NCBI RefSeq assembly: GCF_900236475.1
Contig: NZ_LT963352.1
Location: 4,046,501 to 4,110,500 of the forward strand
DNA: 64,000 bases
From: Streptomyces chartreusis NRRL 3882
GTDB taxonomy: Bacteria > Actinomycetota > Actinomycetes > Streptomycetales > Streptomycetaceae
Direction: 5' to 3'
The notes beneath the pieces are model-generated. The model did not search any database. It was given only the letters and a program-made list of their open reading frames with translations, and had not been told where the DNA came from. A program made the translations under genes and the position numbers. Positions within the stretch are counted from its first letter, which is position 1, and each line of letters opens with the position of its first letter. Below are positions 40,509 to 49,584 of the stretch, in pieces.

Positions 40509-41084
40509 CCCCCTTCGCTGCGTGACTCGCACGGCCCCTGCGGCCCCGCGATTCCCAAACGTGGGAAGAACCGGCAAGGCGGCCTCCCTTTGAGCGGCCG
40601 ACACAAACCGGCCGAACGCCGCCCGGCAATCGGAGCCGGGCCATGAACCCGCCGCGAGCGGGGTGCGCTGGAATCACGGTGCAGCGATCCCGGAAATCGT
40701 GTGGATCTTGGTGGATAACTGTGGACGCCTCGACGGTTGTGAATATCGCCGTCACCCATACCGGTGACGCCCGCAGGTCCTCTGTACGACTGCCACAGAG
40801 CAGTCCGACGACTACGCACCGTAATAAGTCATGAGCATGCCAAACATGCCGCCAACGCGGCAGCAGGGTGGCACTCCGGCCGCGCGAAGAAGGAGAAAAC
40901 CCACCCGGACATGCGACGACCCCCGCCGGGGGGGAGAGCGGGGGTCGTCCCCACGGCCGACTCGGGGGGGGAGGAGTCGGGCCGGGTTAGCACGGTCGCG
41001 AACGATCCGTGACTTCCATGGTGTACCCGAGAGCCCTCTCAGGCAAACCCACGCGCCCCACCTTACGCCGAATGGGCTGCCCCT
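40509..41084. other. Intergenic region between tad operon and HAD gene
   Basis: About 575 bp between divergent genes. It must contain the promoter of the ssd-tad operon (minus) and of the HAD gene (plus). The only structure noted is the 12-bp inverted repeat at 40915-40949. No gene recognised. Confidence 0.6.
40915..40949. terminator. Strong hairpin, possible terminator or attenuator
   Basis: GACGACCCCCGC (40915-40926) and GCGGGGGTCGTC (40938-40949) pair perfectly around an 11-base G-rich loop. It lies upstream of the HAD gene and could attenuate its leader transcript. Confidence 0.55.
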
Positions 41085-41918
41085 ATGCTCAAGGGCGTGG
41101 AAAACCACTCGTTGCCCCGCACAGCCGCCTTCTTTGACCTGGACAAGACGGTCATTGCGAAGTCGAGCACGCTCACGTTCAGCAAGTCGTTCTACCAAGG
41201 CGGTCTGATCAACCGCAGGGCCGTCTTGCGAACCGCATATGCCCAGTTCGTCTTCCTGGCCGGCGGCGCCGACCACGAACAGATGGAGCGCATGCGCTCC
41301 TACCTGTCCGCGTTGTGCCGCGGCTGGAACGTGCAGCAGGTCAAGGAGATCGTCGCCGAGACGCTGCACGATCTGATCGACCCGATCATCTACGACGAGG
41401 CCGCCTCCCTCATCGAGGAGCACCACACCGCCGGCCGCGACGTCGTGATCGTGTCCACGTCGGGCACGGAGGTGGTCGAGCCGATCGGCGAGCTGCTCGG
41501 CGCGGACCGGGTGGTGGCGACCCGCATGGTCGTGGGCGACGACGGCTGCTTCACCGGCGAGGTGGAGTACTACGCGTACGGCCCGACCAAGGCCGAGGCC
41601 ATCAGGGAGCTGGCCGCGTCCGAGGGGTACGACCTCAGCCGCTGCTACGCCTACAGCGACTCGGCGACCGACGTACCGATGCTGGAGTCCGTCGGCCGCC
41701 CCCATGCCGTGAACCCGGACCGCGCGCTGCGCCGCGAGGCCCTCGCGCGCGGGTGGCCGATTCTGGACTTCCACCGCCCGGTCCGGCTCAAGCAGCGCAT
41801 CCCCGCGTTCTCCGTACCGCCGCGTCCGGCGCTCGTCGCGGTCGCCGCGATAGGTGCCGCGGCGGCCACCGCCGGCCTCGTCTGGTACGCGAACCGGCGC
41901 CGGGCGACCGTCGCCTGA
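41085..41918 (+). CDS. HAD-IB family phosphatase, membrane-anchored
   Basis: A 277-aa protein of the HAD-IB subfamily (SerB-like). Motif I is AAFFDLDKTVIAKSS (nucleophile Asp in DLDKT), motif II is VIVSTSGTEVVEP, motif III/IV is CYAYSDSATDVPMLES. The C-terminus carries a single transmembrane helix (ALVAVAAIGAAAATAGLVWY) and a basic tail, so the enzyme is attached to the membrane with its active site likely cytoplasmic. The substrate is unknown; relatives include phosphoserine and lysophosphatidic acid phosphatase-like enzymes. Start ATG 41085, or GTG 41097 as an alternative. A perfect terminator lies downstream. Confidence 0.85.
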   Translation: MLKGVENHSLPRTAAFFDLDKTVIAKSSTLTFSKSFYQGGLINRRAVLRTAYAQFVFLAGGADHEQMERMRSYLSALCRGWNVQQVKEIVAETLHDLIDPIIYDEAASLIEEHHTAGRDVVIVSTSGTEVVEPIGELLGADRVVATRMVVGDDGCFTGEVEYYAYGPTKAEAIRELAASEGYDLSRCYAYSDSATDVPMLESVGRPHAVNPDRALRREALARGWPILDFHRPVRLKQRIPAFSVPPRPALVAVAAIGAAAATAGLVWYANRRRATVA

Positions 41919-42250
41919 CCGGGGCGAACCGAAGCCCTATTTGAACCCAAAAGTAAAGAAGTGCAGCCTGGACTTCCGCTTACTCCGGGGCAGGAGTACA
42001 AAGGAGTCAACGGCCCGCGAGACCAAGGACATCCGAGAGGATCACCTTAATTACGCATTTGGCCCCACGGACCGAGCATGAACACCGGGCACCCACGCGA
42101 CGTCGACCCGTCGATTACGGGCCAGCCGCACCAGGTGACGGGCAAAGTTCCCGACCTGATGGGCATATATCGAGGACGCTTGGTACCCCGGTGCTCATGC
42201 CAGCGGCGGTACGAGTTTCTCGTACCGCCGCATCTCTTTGCCGGCCGGTG
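41919..42250. other. Convergent intergenic region, about 330 bp
   Basis: Separates the HAD gene (plus) and the Fic-like gene (minus). Apart from the hairpin at 42203-42231 I see no gene. The AT-rich part around 41935-42080 is unusual for this host but holds no recognised signal. Confidence 0.6.
42203..42231. terminator. Bidirectional intrinsic terminator
   Basis: GCGGCGGTACGAG (42203-42215) and CTCGTACCGCCGC (42219-42231) form a perfect 13-bp stem with a TTT loop, between convergent genes. Confidence 0.75.
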
Positions 42251-43075
42251 TCACGCCGCTCCGCGCTGCAACGCCTCGCACACCGCCATCGACTCGCGCG
42301 CCCCCAGTTCGACCGCCCTGCCGCAGTGGGCGATCCAGGCGGCCATGCCCTCCGCGGTGCCGGAGAGGTACCCGTCGAGGGCATCCAGGTAGGCCTCGCG
42401 GCCCAGCTCGGCGTGGCCCACCTCGGCCGCGCAGACCGACTTCGGGTCCAGGCCGCTGCCGATCAGGACGATGCGTTCGGCCGTGCGCGCGACCAGGCCG
42501 TTGTGGGACGTGAAGGGACGCAGCGCGAGGAGCTCGCCGTGCACGACGGCGGCCGTCACCAGCGCCGGCGCGGAGCCGCCCGCGATGATCAGCCCGGCCA
42601 GGCCCTCCAGCCGGCCGTGCGCCTCTGCCGCGCTCGGCAGCGGCAGCCCGACGAGCGGCTCGTCGACCGGCTCGCCCTCCTGCCGGGGCCGTCCCACCTG
42701 GTCGGCCTGGTCGGCCGCCGCCACCAGGTGCAGCCGGGCCAGCACCCGCAGCGGTGACTGCCGCCAGATGGACAGCAGCTGGCCCGCCTCGGCGGTGAGC
42801 CGTAGAGCGGCGCCCACGGTGCGCGCCTCGTCGTCGCCGCTGAAGTCCGTACGCCGACGCACCTCCTCCAGGGCCCAGTCCGCACCGGCCAGCGCCGCCG
42901 AGCCACGGGCGCCGCGCAGAGCCGCCTCCGAGGTGATCGCGTTGCTGCGCCGGCGCATGATGCGGTGCCCGTAGACCCGGTCCACGGACTTGCGCACGGA
43001 CTCCACGGAATCGGCCACCCCGGGCAGCGCCCCCAGGGCCGCGAGAGGGTCGGCGGTCGCGCCTGCTGTACTCAT
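42251..43075 (-). CDS. Fic/DOC-like protein with degenerate motif
   Basis: A 274-aa helical protein. Residues near 195-205 read LRPFTSHNGLVARTAERIVL, resembling the Fic box (H-P-F-x-x-G/D-N-G-R) but with Arg for His and Leu for the final Arg pair, so AMPylation activity is doubtful. The upstream region AALVTAAVVHGELLALRPF fits Fic helix organisation. Streptomyces homologues are often annotated as oxidoreductases without evidence. ATG 43075. It is convergent with the HAD gene and co-directional with the deacetylase-like lipoprotein gene but not close enough to form an operon with certainty. Confidence 0.65.
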   Translation of the reverse strand: MSTAGATADPLAALGALPGVADSVESVRKSVDRVYGHRIMRRRSNAITSEAALRGARGSAALAGADWALEEVRRRTDFSGDDEARTVGAALRLTAEAGQLLSIWRQSPLRVLARLHLVAAADQADQVGRPRQEGEPVDEPLVGLPLPSAAEAHGRLEGLAGLIIAGGSAPALVTAAVVHGELLALRPFTSHNGLVARTAERIVLIGSGLDPKSVCAAEVGHAELGREAYLDALDGYLSGTAEGMAAWIAHCGRAVELGARESMAVCEALQRGAA

Positions 43076-43140
43076 GAGTACGACCCTACGCACCCCGGGG
43101 GCCCGCCCCACGGCGGAGTGGCCATCTTCACTCGGGGCCG

Positions 43141-44403
43141 CTACTTCGCTGCCGGAGCCCCGGGCACGCCCTTCGGGGCCGGGACGGGCCGGCCCGCGAG
43201 GAACGACGCCCAGCCCTGCTTCGGCGCCTCGCCGACCTTCAGCGTGCGCAGCTTCTCCAGCGTCGTCGGATCCTGGGCGTCCAGCCAGTCCACGAGCTGC
43301 CGGAACGAGACGCAGCGCACCTCCTTCTTGGTGCACACCGTCTCGATGACCTCCTCGACGGCCCGCATGTAGGCGCCGCCGTTCCAGGACTCGAAGTGGT
43401 TCCCGATGATCAGGGGCGCGCGGTTGCCGTTGTAGGCCCGGTAGAAGCCCTTGAGCAGGCCGTCGCGCATCTGGTCGCCCCAGAAGTCGTGCTTGGCGGG
43501 GTTGCCCTGGGTGTCGGTGCCCGACTGGTTGATCATGAAGTTGTAGTCCATGGTCAGCTGCTCGTAGGAGTGCCCGGGGAACGGCACGAGCTGCATGGAC
43601 ACGTCCCACAGGCCGTGCTTCTTCTTCGGCCAGACCTGGTCGTTGACGCCGCTGCTGTCATAGCGGAAGCCCAGGTCGCGGGCCGCCTTCAGGAAGTTCC
43701 GCTGGCCCTCCAGGCAGGGTGTGCGGGCGCCGATGAGCTCCTTGTCGTAGTCGAAGGGCAGCGGGGACGCCTCCTTCATGCCGCTGTTGGTCTTCCACGT
43801 CTTCACGAACTGCTTGGCCTGGGCGATCTCGTCCTTCCAGTCCCGCACGGACCACTCACCGACCCCGCCGCCGCTGCCGCAGAAGTGGCCGTTGAAGTGG
43901 GTGCCGATCTCGTTGCCCTCCAGCCACGCCAGCCGCAGCTGCTTCACGGTGGCGGCGATGCCGCGGCGGTCGTTGAAGCCGATGTCGGAGCGCCCCGGGG
44001 AGTGCTGCGGCGGCCGGTACCGGTCGCGCTTCTCGTCCGGCAGCAGGTACACGCCGCTCAGGAAGTAGGTCATGGTCGCGTTGTTCGCCTTGGCGACCTT
44101 GCGGAAGTGGGAGAACAGCTTCTGTTTGTCCTCGCCCGCGCCGTCCCAGGAGAAGACGACGAACTGCGGGGGCTTCTGGCCGGGCCGCAGCCGCTCGGGC
44201 CTGGGCAGGTGGGGCTGGGCGCCGGTGTGGGCGGTGGAGCCGTCTCCGATCAGCCGGACCGCGTTCTTCGGCGCCGGAGCCGGCTTCACCTTCCGCGGGG
44301 CAGGAGTCTCGTGCCGCGTTGTGCCGCTCCCGCAACCGGCGAGCGATACGGCGCAGACCGCGGCGATCACGGAGCCCGCGGCGATCCTGTGGCTTGCGGC
44401 CAT
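43141..44403 (-). CDS. Lipoprotein with polysaccharide deacetylase-like fold
   Basis: A 420-aa exported lipoprotein. The signal peptide ends in the lipobox VSLAGC (Cys near residue 24). A Pro/Ala/Lys-rich linker follows, then a NodB-like barrel: PPQFVVFSWDGAGEDKQKLF (Asp motif), GNEIGTHFNGHFCG (His-x3-His-like metal site), then LIIGNHFESWNGGAYMRAVE near the end. The pattern fits the carbohydrate esterase 4 superfamily, although the TFDDG motif is changed to SWDGAG, so substrate and activity are unsure. It would act at the outer face of the membrane on wall polymers. ATG 44403 gives the complete signal peptide. Confidence 0.75.
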   Translation of the reverse strand: MAASHRIAAGSVIAAVCAVSLAGCGSGTTRHETPAPRKVKPAPAPKNAVRLIGDGSTAHTGAQPHLPRPERLRPGQKPPQFVVFSWDGAGEDKQKLFSHFRKVAKANNATMTYFLSGVYLLPDEKRDRYRPPQHSPGRSDIGFNDRRGIAATVKQLRLAWLEGNEIGTHFNGHFCGSGGGVGEWSVRDWKDEIAQAKQFVKTWKTNSGMKEASPLPFDYDKELIGARTPCLEGQRNFLKAARDLGFRYDSSGVNDQVWPKKKHGLWDVSMQLVPFPGHSYEQLTMDYNFMINQSGTDTQGNPAKHDFWGDQMRDGLLKGFYRAYNGNRAPLIIGNHFESWNGGAYMRAVEEVIETVCTKKEVRCVSFRQLVDWLDAQDPTTLEKLRTLKVGEAPKQGWASFLAGRPVPAPKGVPGAPAAK

Positions 44404-44693
44404 GTTCCGCCACCTTCTTCCTTCTCTCGGGTGCGGACAGCGCCGCCAAATTGACACGAGACCGAGAAGGAATTAGTACGACAAGCCGATCAAATAGCCA
44501 CTTCACCCTTGAGAGTGATTTATGCGCCCATTTGCCCGTAAAGTCTATGCCCGCCCTTTACCCTGCATTACGATCCGTTTACCGAGCGTTGATTCATCCC
44601 GCCGATTTACACCGTGACCACGGCCACGACCGGTTCCCGCCCGAGCGGGAGCCCGTTACGCGACCGCGCAGCCCCGGAGGAGACGGGAAACAC

Positions 44694-47063
44694 ATGTCAG
44701 CCTGCGTCCCCACCCGTGCCGCCGATCCGAACCGGACCGAGCGCACCCATCCACCCCACAGCCCGCCGTCCCATGGCCCCCGCCGTTTCCGGATCGCGGG
44801 TGCCGACGTGTCGGCCTCGATCGCGGTCTTCCTGATCGCCCTGCCCCTGTCCCTGGGCATCGCCCTCGCCACCGGCGCCCCGCTCCAGGCCGGCCTCGTC
44901 GCCGCCGCCGTGGGCGGACTCGTCGCCGGACGGCTCGGCGGCTCCCCGCTCCAGGTGAGCGGACCGGCCGCCGGACTCACCGTCGTCACCGCCGATCTCA
45001 TCCAGCGCTACGGCTGGCGGACGACCTGCGCCATCACCGTCCTCGCCGGCCTCGCCCAACTCGGCCTGGGCTGTCTGCGCGTGGCCCGTGGCGCCCTCGC
45101 CGTCAGCCCCGCCATCGTGCACGGCATGCTCGCCGGGATCGGCGTCACCATCGCCGTCGCCCAGCTGCACATCGTGCTCGGCGGCACACCGCAGAGTTCC
45201 GTCCCGGACAACCTCCGCGCCCTGCCCGCCCAGTTGGCGGACATGCGCCCCGCGGCCGTGTCGGTGAGCGCGCTGACCCTGGCGCTGCTGCTGCTCTGGC
45301 CGAGACTGCCCGGCCGGGCCGGACGCCTGCTGCGCAAGGTCCCGGCCGCGCTCGTCGCCGTCGCCGGAGCCAGCGTCGCCGCCGCCCTCGTCGGCCTCCG
45401 CCTGCCCAAGGTCGACCTGCCGTCCTGGAGCAACCACGCCCTGGCCGGACTGCCCGAGGGGCCCGTGCTCGGCATCGTCGCCGCGGTGCTCACCACCACG
45501 CTGGTGTGCAGTGTGCAGTCACTGCTCGGCGCGGTCGCCGTGGACAAGCTGGTGGCCGGCCGACAGGGCCTGCCCGCCCGCGTCCGGCGCTCCGACCTCG
45601 ACCGCGAGCTGCTCGGGCAGGGTGCCGCCAACATCGTCTCCGGCTCCCTCGGCGGACTGCCCATCGCGGGTGTGGCCGTGCGGACTTCGGCGAATGTGCA
45701 CGCGGGCGCGGTGAGCCGGAACTCCACGATGCTGCACGGCGTTCTCGTAGTGATCGCCGCGCTGCTGATGGTCCCGATCCTGGAGCTCATCCCGCTCGCC
45801 TCGCTCGCCGCCCTGGTGATGGCCGTCGGCATCCAGATGGTGTCCCTGCACCACATCCGCACGGTGACGCGCCACCGAGAAGTGTGGGTGTACGCCGTCA
45901 CGACCCTCGGCGTCGTGTCCCTCGGCGTCCTGGAGGGCGTCGCCCTGGGCATCGCCACGGCCGTCGGCGTCGCCCTGCACCGTCTCACCCGCACCCGCAT
46001 CACGCACGAAGAGACGGAAGGAGTCCATCACGTACACGTCAGAGGACAGTTGACGTTCCTCGCGGTGCCACGGCTCAGCCGGGCCCTGCATCTCGTGCCC
46101 CACGGTGCCGACACCGTCGTCGAGCTGGACGGGTCGTTCATGGACCACGCGGCGTACGAGACGTTGCAGGACTGGCAGAAGACGCACACCGCGCAGGGCG
46201 GCACCGTCGAGATCACCGGCCGGCACCCCGGCATCCGCATCTCCGAGCCCCAGGCCTTCACCGGCTGCCGTTGCCGGCCCTGGACGCCCTGGCGCAACCA
46301 CCAGTGCGACCGCCCCCAGTACGCTCCCCCTTCCCCGAGCGACCCGGGCGGGACGGACCGAACCGCCCCGGACACGAAGGGCACCGGCGGAGCCAGTGGG
46401 CACGAACTGGCGCGTGGCATCAGCGCGTTCCAGCGCAACACCGCGCCCCTGGTGCGCAGCGAGCTGGCCCGGCTGGCGCGTGAGGGGCAGCGGCCGTCGC
46501 AGCTCTTCCTGACCTGCGCCGACTCCCGACTGGTCACGTCGATGATCACCTCCAGTGGCCCGGGCGACCTGTTCGTCGTGCGCAACGTGGGCAACCTCGT
46601 CCCACGCCCGGGCGAGGAGAGCGGCGACGACTCGGTCGCGGCCGCGATCGAGTACGCCGTGGACGTGCTCAAGGTGCGCTCCATCACGGTGTGCGGGCAC
46701 TCGGGCTGCGGCGCCATGCAGGCGCTGCTCAACTCCGACCCCGGCGGCGCCCGGACACCGCTGAAGCGGTGGCTGCGGCACGGGCTGCCGAGCCTGGAGC
46801 GCATGGCCGACGACAGTCTGCCGTGGGGCAGGCTGGCCGGGCGGGCTCCCGAGGACGCGGTCGAGCAGCTCTGCCTGACCAACGTGGTCCAGCAGCTGGA
46901 GCACCTGCGCGCCCACGACTCGGTGGCCCGGGCCCTCGACGAGGGCTCCCTGGAGCTGCACGGGATGTACTTCCACGTGGGCGAGGCCGAGGCCTACCTG
47001 CTCACCGAGACGGACGGCGGCGGCGTCTTCGACCGCGTACGCGAGGCGGACCTGACGGCGTGA
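44694..47063 (+). CDS. SulP transporter - STAS - beta-carbonic anhydrase fusion
   Basis: A 789-aa three-part protein. Residues about 40-430 are a SulP anion transporter (PLSLGIALATGAPLQAGLVA; VSGPAAGLTVVTADLIQRYG; about 11 hydrophobic segments). Residues 435-520 are a STAS domain (VHHVHVRGQLTFLAVPRLSR). Residues about 570-770 are a beta-carbonic anhydrase with the zinc ligands TCADSR (near 606-611) and VCGHSGCGAM (near 664-673). Bicarbonate made by or fed to the anhydrase would be coupled to transport. ATG 44694 follows a good site (ggagga). It is divergent from the lipoprotein gene. All catalytic residues are present. Confidence 0.9.
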   Translation: MSACVPTRAADPNRTERTHPPHSPPSHGPRRFRIAGADVSASIAVFLIALPLSLGIALATGAPLQAGLVAAAVGGLVAGRLGGSPLQVSGPAAGLTVVTADLIQRYGWRTTCAITVLAGLAQLGLGCLRVARGALAVSPAIVHGMLAGIGVTIAVAQLHIVLGGTPQSSVPDNLRALPAQLADMRPAAVSVSALTLALLLLWPRLPGRAGRLLRKVPAALVAVAGASVAAALVGLRLPKVDLPSWSNHALAGLPEGPVLGIVAAVLTTTLVCSVQSLLGAVAVDKLVAGRQGLPARVRRSDLDRELLGQGAANIVSGSLGGLPIAGVAVRTSANVHAGAVSRNSTMLHGVLVVIAALLMVPILELIPLASLAALVMAVGIQMVSLHHIRTVTRHREVWVYAVTTLGVVSLGVLEGVALGIATAVGVALHRLTRTRITHEETEGVHHVHVRGQLTFLAVPRLSRALHLVPHGADTVVELDGSFMDHAAYETLQDWQKTHTAQGGTVEITGRHPGIRISEPQAFTGCRCRPWTPWRNHQCDRPQYAPPSPSDPGGTDRTAPDTKGTGGASGHELARGISAFQRNTAPLVRSELARLAREGQRPSQLFLTCADSRLVTSMITSSGPGDLFVVRNVGNLVPRPGEESGDDSVAAAIEYAVDVLKVRSITVCGHSGCGAMQALLNSDPGGARTPLKRWLRHGLPSLERMADDSLPWGRLAGRAPEDAVEQLCLTNVVQQLEHLRAHDSVARALDEGSLELHGMYFHVGEAEAYLLTETDGGGVFDRVREADLTA

Positions 47064-47392
47064 GCCCGGCCCCTGCGCGGGTGTGCCGCCCGGACGGCCC
47101 AAAGCCCCGACGGCCCCGACGGCCTCCGGGCCGCACACCCCGCCGCCAACACCCGCTCCCAACCGCCGGCACACCCCAACCGTCCGCACGCCACGCCCCG
47201 CTGCCATGGGTGATGCGCGTTACACAGGCTGAACTTTCCCTGGTCGGCGTCCGTGGGTACGGATGACCCCGGTCCCGGAGAGCACCGCGCGACAGGTCTA
47301 AACCAATCGGCGGTCGGCCCTTGTCATCGCACCCCCGGGTCTGATGAGCTGTGGCCTGGGACACAACGGACACCCTGGGAAAGGCAGATGCC
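47064..47392. other. Intergenic region upstream of acs, about 330 bp
   Basis: No gene recognised. C-rich 5' half without strong dyads; the acs promoter presumably lies in the less GC-rich right part (47215-47390). I cannot point to a specific operator. Confidence 0.5.
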
Positions 47393-49348
47393 GTGAGCAA
47401 CGAAAGCCTGGCCAACCTGCTCAAGGAAGAGCGCAGGTTCGCACCCCCCGCCGACCTGGCCGCGAACGCCAACGTCACCGCGGAGGCGTATGAACAGGCC
47501 AAGGCTGACAGGCTCGGCTTCTGGGCCGAGCAGGCCCGTCGGCTGACCTGGGCCAAGGAGCCCACCGAGACCCTCGACTGGTCGAACCCGCCGTTCGCCA
47601 AGTGGTTCAAGGACGGCGAGCTCAACGTCGCCTACAACTGCGTCGACCGGCATGTGGAGGCCGGGCACGGCGACCGGGTCGCGATCCACTTCGAGGGCGA
47701 GCCCGGCGACAGCCGCGCGATCACCTACGCCGAGCTCAAGGACGAGGTCTCCAAGGCGGCCAATGCCCTGCTGGAACTGGGAGTTCAGGCCGGCGACCGG
47801 GTCGCCGTCTACATGCCGATGATCCCCGAGACCGCGATCGCGATGCTGGCCTGCGCCCGCATCGGCGCCGCCCACTCGGTCGTCTTCGGCGGTTTCTCCT
47901 CGGACGCGCTCGCCACCCGCATCCAGGACGCCGACGCGCGCGTGGTCATCACCTCCGACGGCGGATACCGGCGCGGCAAGCCGTCCGCGCTCAAGCCGGC
48001 CGTGGACGAGGCCGTGGAGAAGGCGGGCAACGTCGAGCACGTCCTGGTCGTGCGCCGCACGGGCCAGGAGGTCGCCTTCACCGAGGGCCGCGACGTGTGG
48101 TGGCACGACCTCGTCGAGCGGCAGAGCGCCGAGCACACCCCGCAGGCGTTCAACGCCGAGCACCCGCTGTTCATCCTCTACACCTCGGGCACCACGGGTA
48201 AGCCGAAGGGCATCCTGCACACCTCCGGCGGCTACCTCACGCAGACCGCCTACACCCACCACGCCGTCTTCGACCTCAAGCCGGAGACCGACGTCTACTG
48301 GTGCACCGCCGACGTCGGCTGGGTCACTGGCCACTCGTACATCGTCTACGGGCCGCTCGCCAACGGCGCGACGCAGGTCATGTACGAGGGCACGCCCGAC
48401 ACCCCGCACCAGGGCCGCTTCTGGGAGATCGTGCAGAAGTACGGCGTGACGATCCTCTACACCGCGCCGACCGCGATCCGCACGTTCATGAAGTGGGGCG
48501 ACGACATCCCCGCCAAGTTCGACCTGTCCAGCCTGCGGGTGCTGGGCTCGGTGGGCGAGCCGATCAACCCCGAGGCGTGGATCTGGTACCGCAAGAACAT
48601 CGGCGGTGACCGCACCCCGGTCGTCGACACCTGGTGGCAGACGGAGACCGGCTCGATGATGATCACCCCGCTGCCCGGTGTGACCGCGACCAAGCCCGGG
48701 TCCGCGCAGACGCCGCTGCCCGGCATCTCGGCGACGGTCGTCGACGACGAGGCCAACGAGGTGCCCAACGGCGGTGGCGGCTACCTGGTGCTGACCGAGC
48801 CGTGGCCGTCGATGCTGCGCACCATCTGGGGCGACGACCAGCGGTTCATCGACACGTACTGGTCGCGCTTCGAGGGCAAGTACTTCGCCGGTGACGGTGC
48901 CAAGAAGGACGACGACGGCGACATCTGGCTGCTCGGCCGCGTCGACGACGTCATGCTCGTCTCCGGGCACAACATCTCCACCACGGAGGTCGAGTCCGCG
49001 CTCGTCTCCCACCCCTCCGTCGCCGAGGCGGCCGTGGTCGGCGCGGCGGACGAGACGACCGGGCAGGCGATCGTCGCCTTCGTGATCCTGCGGGGCACGG
49101 CCGCCGAGACCGAGACCCTGGTCGACGAGCTGCGCGCCCACGTGGGCAACACCCTCGGCCCGATCGCCAAGCCCAAGCGGATCCTGCCGGTGGCCGAGCT
49201 GCCCAAGACCCGCTCCGGCAAGATCATGCGCCGTCTGCTGCGGGACGTCGCCGAGAACCGCCAGCTCGGTGACGTCACCACGCTGACCGACTCCACGGTC
49301 ATGGACCTGATCCAGGCCAAGCTGCCGGCCGCGCCCAGCGAGGACTGA
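47393..49348 (+). CDS. acs: Acetyl-CoA synthetase
   Basis: A 651-aa AMP-forming acetate-CoA ligase of the usual length. The adenylation core shows FILYTSGTTGKPKGILHTSG (P-loop-like A3 motif), the acyl-binding YWCTADVGWVTGHSYIVYGP, DTWWQTETGSMMITPLPG (A5) and DVMLVSGHNISTTEVESAL (A8). The catalytic Lys lies in KTRSGKIMRRLLRD near residue 617; it is the site normally controlled by acetylation. GTG 47393 places the N-terminus at SNESLANLLKEERRF, as in homologues. It converts acetate, ATP and CoA to acetyl-CoA in the cytoplasm. Followed by a clear terminator. Confidence 0.95.
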   Translation: MSNESLANLLKEERRFAPPADLAANANVTAEAYEQAKADRLGFWAEQARRLTWAKEPTETLDWSNPPFAKWFKDGELNVAYNCVDRHVEAGHGDRVAIHFEGEPGDSRAITYAELKDEVSKAANALLELGVQAGDRVAVYMPMIPETAIAMLACARIGAAHSVVFGGFSSDALATRIQDADARVVITSDGGYRRGKPSALKPAVDEAVEKAGNVEHVLVVRRTGQEVAFTEGRDVWWHDLVERQSAEHTPQAFNAEHPLFILYTSGTTGKPKGILHTSGGYLTQTAYTHHAVFDLKPETDVYWCTADVGWVTGHSYIVYGPLANGATQVMYEGTPDTPHQGRFWEIVQKYGVTILYTAPTAIRTFMKWGDDIPAKFDLSSLRVLGSVGEPINPEAWIWYRKNIGGDRTPVVDTWWQTETGSMMITPLPGVTATKPGSAQTPLPGISATVVDDEANEVPNGGGGYLVLTEPWPSMLRTIWGDDQRFIDTYWSRFEGKYFAGDGAKKDDDGDIWLLGRVDDVMLVSGHNISTTEVESALVSHPSVAEAAVVGAADETTGQAIVAFVILRGTAAETETLVDELRAHVGNTLGPIAKPKRILPVAELPKTRSGKIMRRLLRDVAENRQLGDVTTLTDSTVMDLIQAKLPAAPSED

Positions 49349-49378
49349 TCACGGCACAGGCATGGCGCAGCGCGCGAA

Positions 49379-49411
49379 GGGGCACCCGGCGATCGGTACG
49401 CCGGGTGCCCC
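49379..49411. terminator. Intrinsic terminator after acs
   Basis: GGGGCACCCGGCG (49379-49391) and CGCCGGGTGCCCC (49399-49411) make a perfect 13-bp stem with a 7-base loop, 30 bp after the acs stop. Confidence 0.8.
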
Positions 49412-49584
49412 TCGGCACCCCCGAGTGCTGATCGCCGAGGGCGCCCCTCGGCACCGCCAGTGATGATCACCGGATGCGCTCGGCCATATGCTTACCTAGG
49501 CTAAGAAAAACAACTGCTTGACGGTGCGCCGGGAAGTCTGGTCGGCATGTGTTCAGCCCTGCCCACCGACCGGAGGTCTCCCCC

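Noticed and set aside
49485..49505. Possible iron-box (DtxR/DmdR-like) sequence ttacctaggctaag upstream of nhaA
   Set aside because: Only partly matches the 19-bp consensus and nhaA is not an expected iron-regulated gene; too weak to annotate.
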